33,576 bases of DNA. Origin: Nemertoderma westbladi. Its lineage: Eukaryota > Xenacoelomorpha > Nemertodermatida > Nemertodermatidae. Location: contig JAUCBJ010006477.1 of NCBI GenBank assembly GCA_032718475.1, positions 1 through 33,576 on the forward strand. The letters are read 5' to 3'. The translations under genes were made by a program, and so were the position numbers. Position 1 is the first letter of the stretch. Each line of letters opens with the position of its first letter. Under the pieces are notes generated by a model, which was given only the letters and a program-made list of their open reading frames with translations, searched no databases and had not been told where the DNA came from. Positions 31,891 through 33,576 of this stretch are shown here, piece after piece.

Positions 31891-33576
31891 TATTATCTTC
31901 ATGGCATTTATCGTCTATTGGACTTACATTTATTGTGTTATTTTCTGATATTATTAATAATTGATCTGCTGAGCTCTGCGCAATAATATGTTAGATGGAA
32001 TTATGTTATTGATTTTTATTAAATCTATGTTTTGATCGATGATGTCTCATACAAGGTAATGTAAGGTAATGGAATATCCTGGGATGCAGATACGTCTAGT
32101 GGACAAGAGATTTTAAAATGTCAATCTGTGAATTTAATTCTGAATTGAATATCTCAAAGTTAATTAAATTTACTAGAATAGACATTTTAATACCTATGTT
32201 TACTATCAATTTAAATATTTACCTTGAATAACTGTAGGATTTTTCTCTTTTTTTATCTTTATCACAATCCTTATTATATTATAATTAAACAATAAATATA
32301 AGAATAAATATAATTTTTATACTTTATAGTAAAGTTATTTTTTCATTGTTTTGTTGTTTACTACATAGTGTGTTGTTACTTTATATGGCTTCACAGGGTA
32401 TATTGATTGTTGTTAAATGATATATTTAGTGAAATGTGTCGGTTAAAGTGGTACGTTATTACAATAAGTTGGGACCAATATAAATCAACCAGAGAAGCAG
32501 CATTGGTTATTGATATTTGATTTAGCAGTATAAGTCTTGGTTTCTCATTATCTTTATTATCGGTGTTTAGTACATCATTCTTCACCTCACTTGGTGACCT
32601 TTATGTCCCTTGACGTGGACTTGATTTATTGGTTATCACTTTACAACGTTGTCCTCAACGTACTTGAGACAACTTTTTGTTATATTGGGTCAATATATTT
32701 GAGTAACATAAACCCAGATTATTTTCTCCCCATCAGTTCTCCATGCCAAACCCTCAACCGGGATTCTTTCCCCACAACAGGATCTCTGGCTGAGGAGAAC
32801 TGGTGGTAGTCGAGTCCAGACAAGGAGGTAGAAGAACCGATAATTATCACATAAGGAATTGTTAAGAAGTTCTTGAAACGAACTACAGGAAAGGCTTACA
32901 TGCGTCAAAACAATAAACGAAAGTCATAGTTTTATTTTTGAGAGTATTCAGGTGTTTTGTAAGTATCTCCTCTCACTGTAAACTGTTGATTTCTCTCAAG
33001 TGAGGGTTAACATTAATTAGCATAGATAATGGAAATCTGTTAGTTGTTGGCATAGCGTTTATAGAAACAGCATACATTACAGTTAATATTTATTAAAGAA
33101 TGGGTCACATAAACGGAGCTTTAAAGCAGCCAAACATAAATAATTGAAAACAAATTGTTAAAATGCCTTCTCAGGCTGTCAGGGTATAAATATTATTGTA
33201 ATCACTTGACCCACCCAATGCACAGTTTACATTGTTAACTATATACCGCATAAGCCCCGACTATACAACATGTCAGTTACGGGAACTCCTGAGTAGCATA
33301 ATGACCTGAAGCTCATTAAAAATAAAATTGCAAAGTGCATTAGCAGTTAAATGCAATGCGATATAGCTGACACAACCTCTATCTCTCTGTTGCACTCACC
33401 CAATATTATGGTAAATAAAATGTAATTTGTTAATGTACAGTATGTATTATGTCTACGGCTTTCAGTGGGCAGTTTACAGAAGTAAAGTAATGTGATCGGT
33501 GAACGTATGTTAAACACGAACCACCGTACGCAACCCGAAGGATCCTCTCTCTTGGGTGTTACCTGTAAAGCAGGGA
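31891..33576. other. Intergenic sequence
   Basis: Only the partial repeat A copy at 32880 is recognised. A 90-codon plus frame at 32537 overlaps a minus frame and lacks recognisable motifs. Confidence 0.5.
32880..32960 (+). repeat. Dispersed repeat A, partial copy 3
   Basis: AAAACAATAAACGAAAGTCA and AGTTTTATTTTTGAGAGTA match the 3' half of repeat A at 369-480, followed by a diverged end (CAGGTGTTTTG). The 5' half is not present. Confidence 0.65.

Overview
This is AT-rich nuclear DNA from a bilaterian animal, most likely an invertebrate. The evidence is a class A neuropeptide receptor gene split by spliceosomal introns, a mix of animal retroelements (two non-LTR LINEs, a Penelope-like fragment), a piggyBac remnant, foldback and MITE-like hairpin elements, tRNA-derived repeats and minisatellites. 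Nothing looks bacterial or viral. I cannot name the phylum from the sequence alone.

The only host gene I can support runs on the minus strand: a receptor of the GnRH/AKH/corazonin (GnRH-receptor) family. Exon 1 (27625 down to 27128) encodes the glycosylated N-terminus and TM1-TM4. Exon 2 (7199 down to 7013) encodes extracellular loop 2 and TM5. Both have good splice signals and join in phase 0. The exon with TM6-TM7 was not found and probably lies left of position 1. The intron between them is about 19.9 kb and accounts for most of the window.

Layout, left to right. 1-4890: presumed intron 2, with dispersed repeats (A, B, C), a degenerate GTGCAC-rich tandem array (1925-2400) and a tRNA-derived SINE-like head (3315-3382, minus). 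4917-6531: a 63-bp minisatellite with a 9-unit (567 bp) higher-order period. 7013-7199: exon 2. 7200-27127: intron 1. It holds a decayed LINE (12152-15530) split by a 978-bp foldback element (12404-13381); a small inverted-repeat element (16820-17082); a second foldback-like element (17694-18896) with a LINE-tail fragment nested in one arm; a 5'-truncated CR1/L2-like LINE (20163-22330); a 53-bp perfect hairpin (23036-23146); the 3' part of a piggyBac element (23316-24311); a tRNA-like segment (25433-25500); and a 240-bp hairpin MITE-like element (26602-26841). 27128-27625: exon 1. 27626-33576: upstream flank, with second copies of repeats B and C, a Penelope-like RT fragment (29640-30397), a LINE-tail repeat (31274-31400) and a GC-rich MITE-like block (31495-31890).

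No mobile element here has an intact protein: the reverse transcriptases and the transposase carry frameshifts, stops or truncations. The most notable structures are the two foldback elements with visible target duplications, one in a LINE coding region and one whose second arm preserves the empty site of a nested insertion, and the receptor's unusual Asn at the TM2 sodium-site position.
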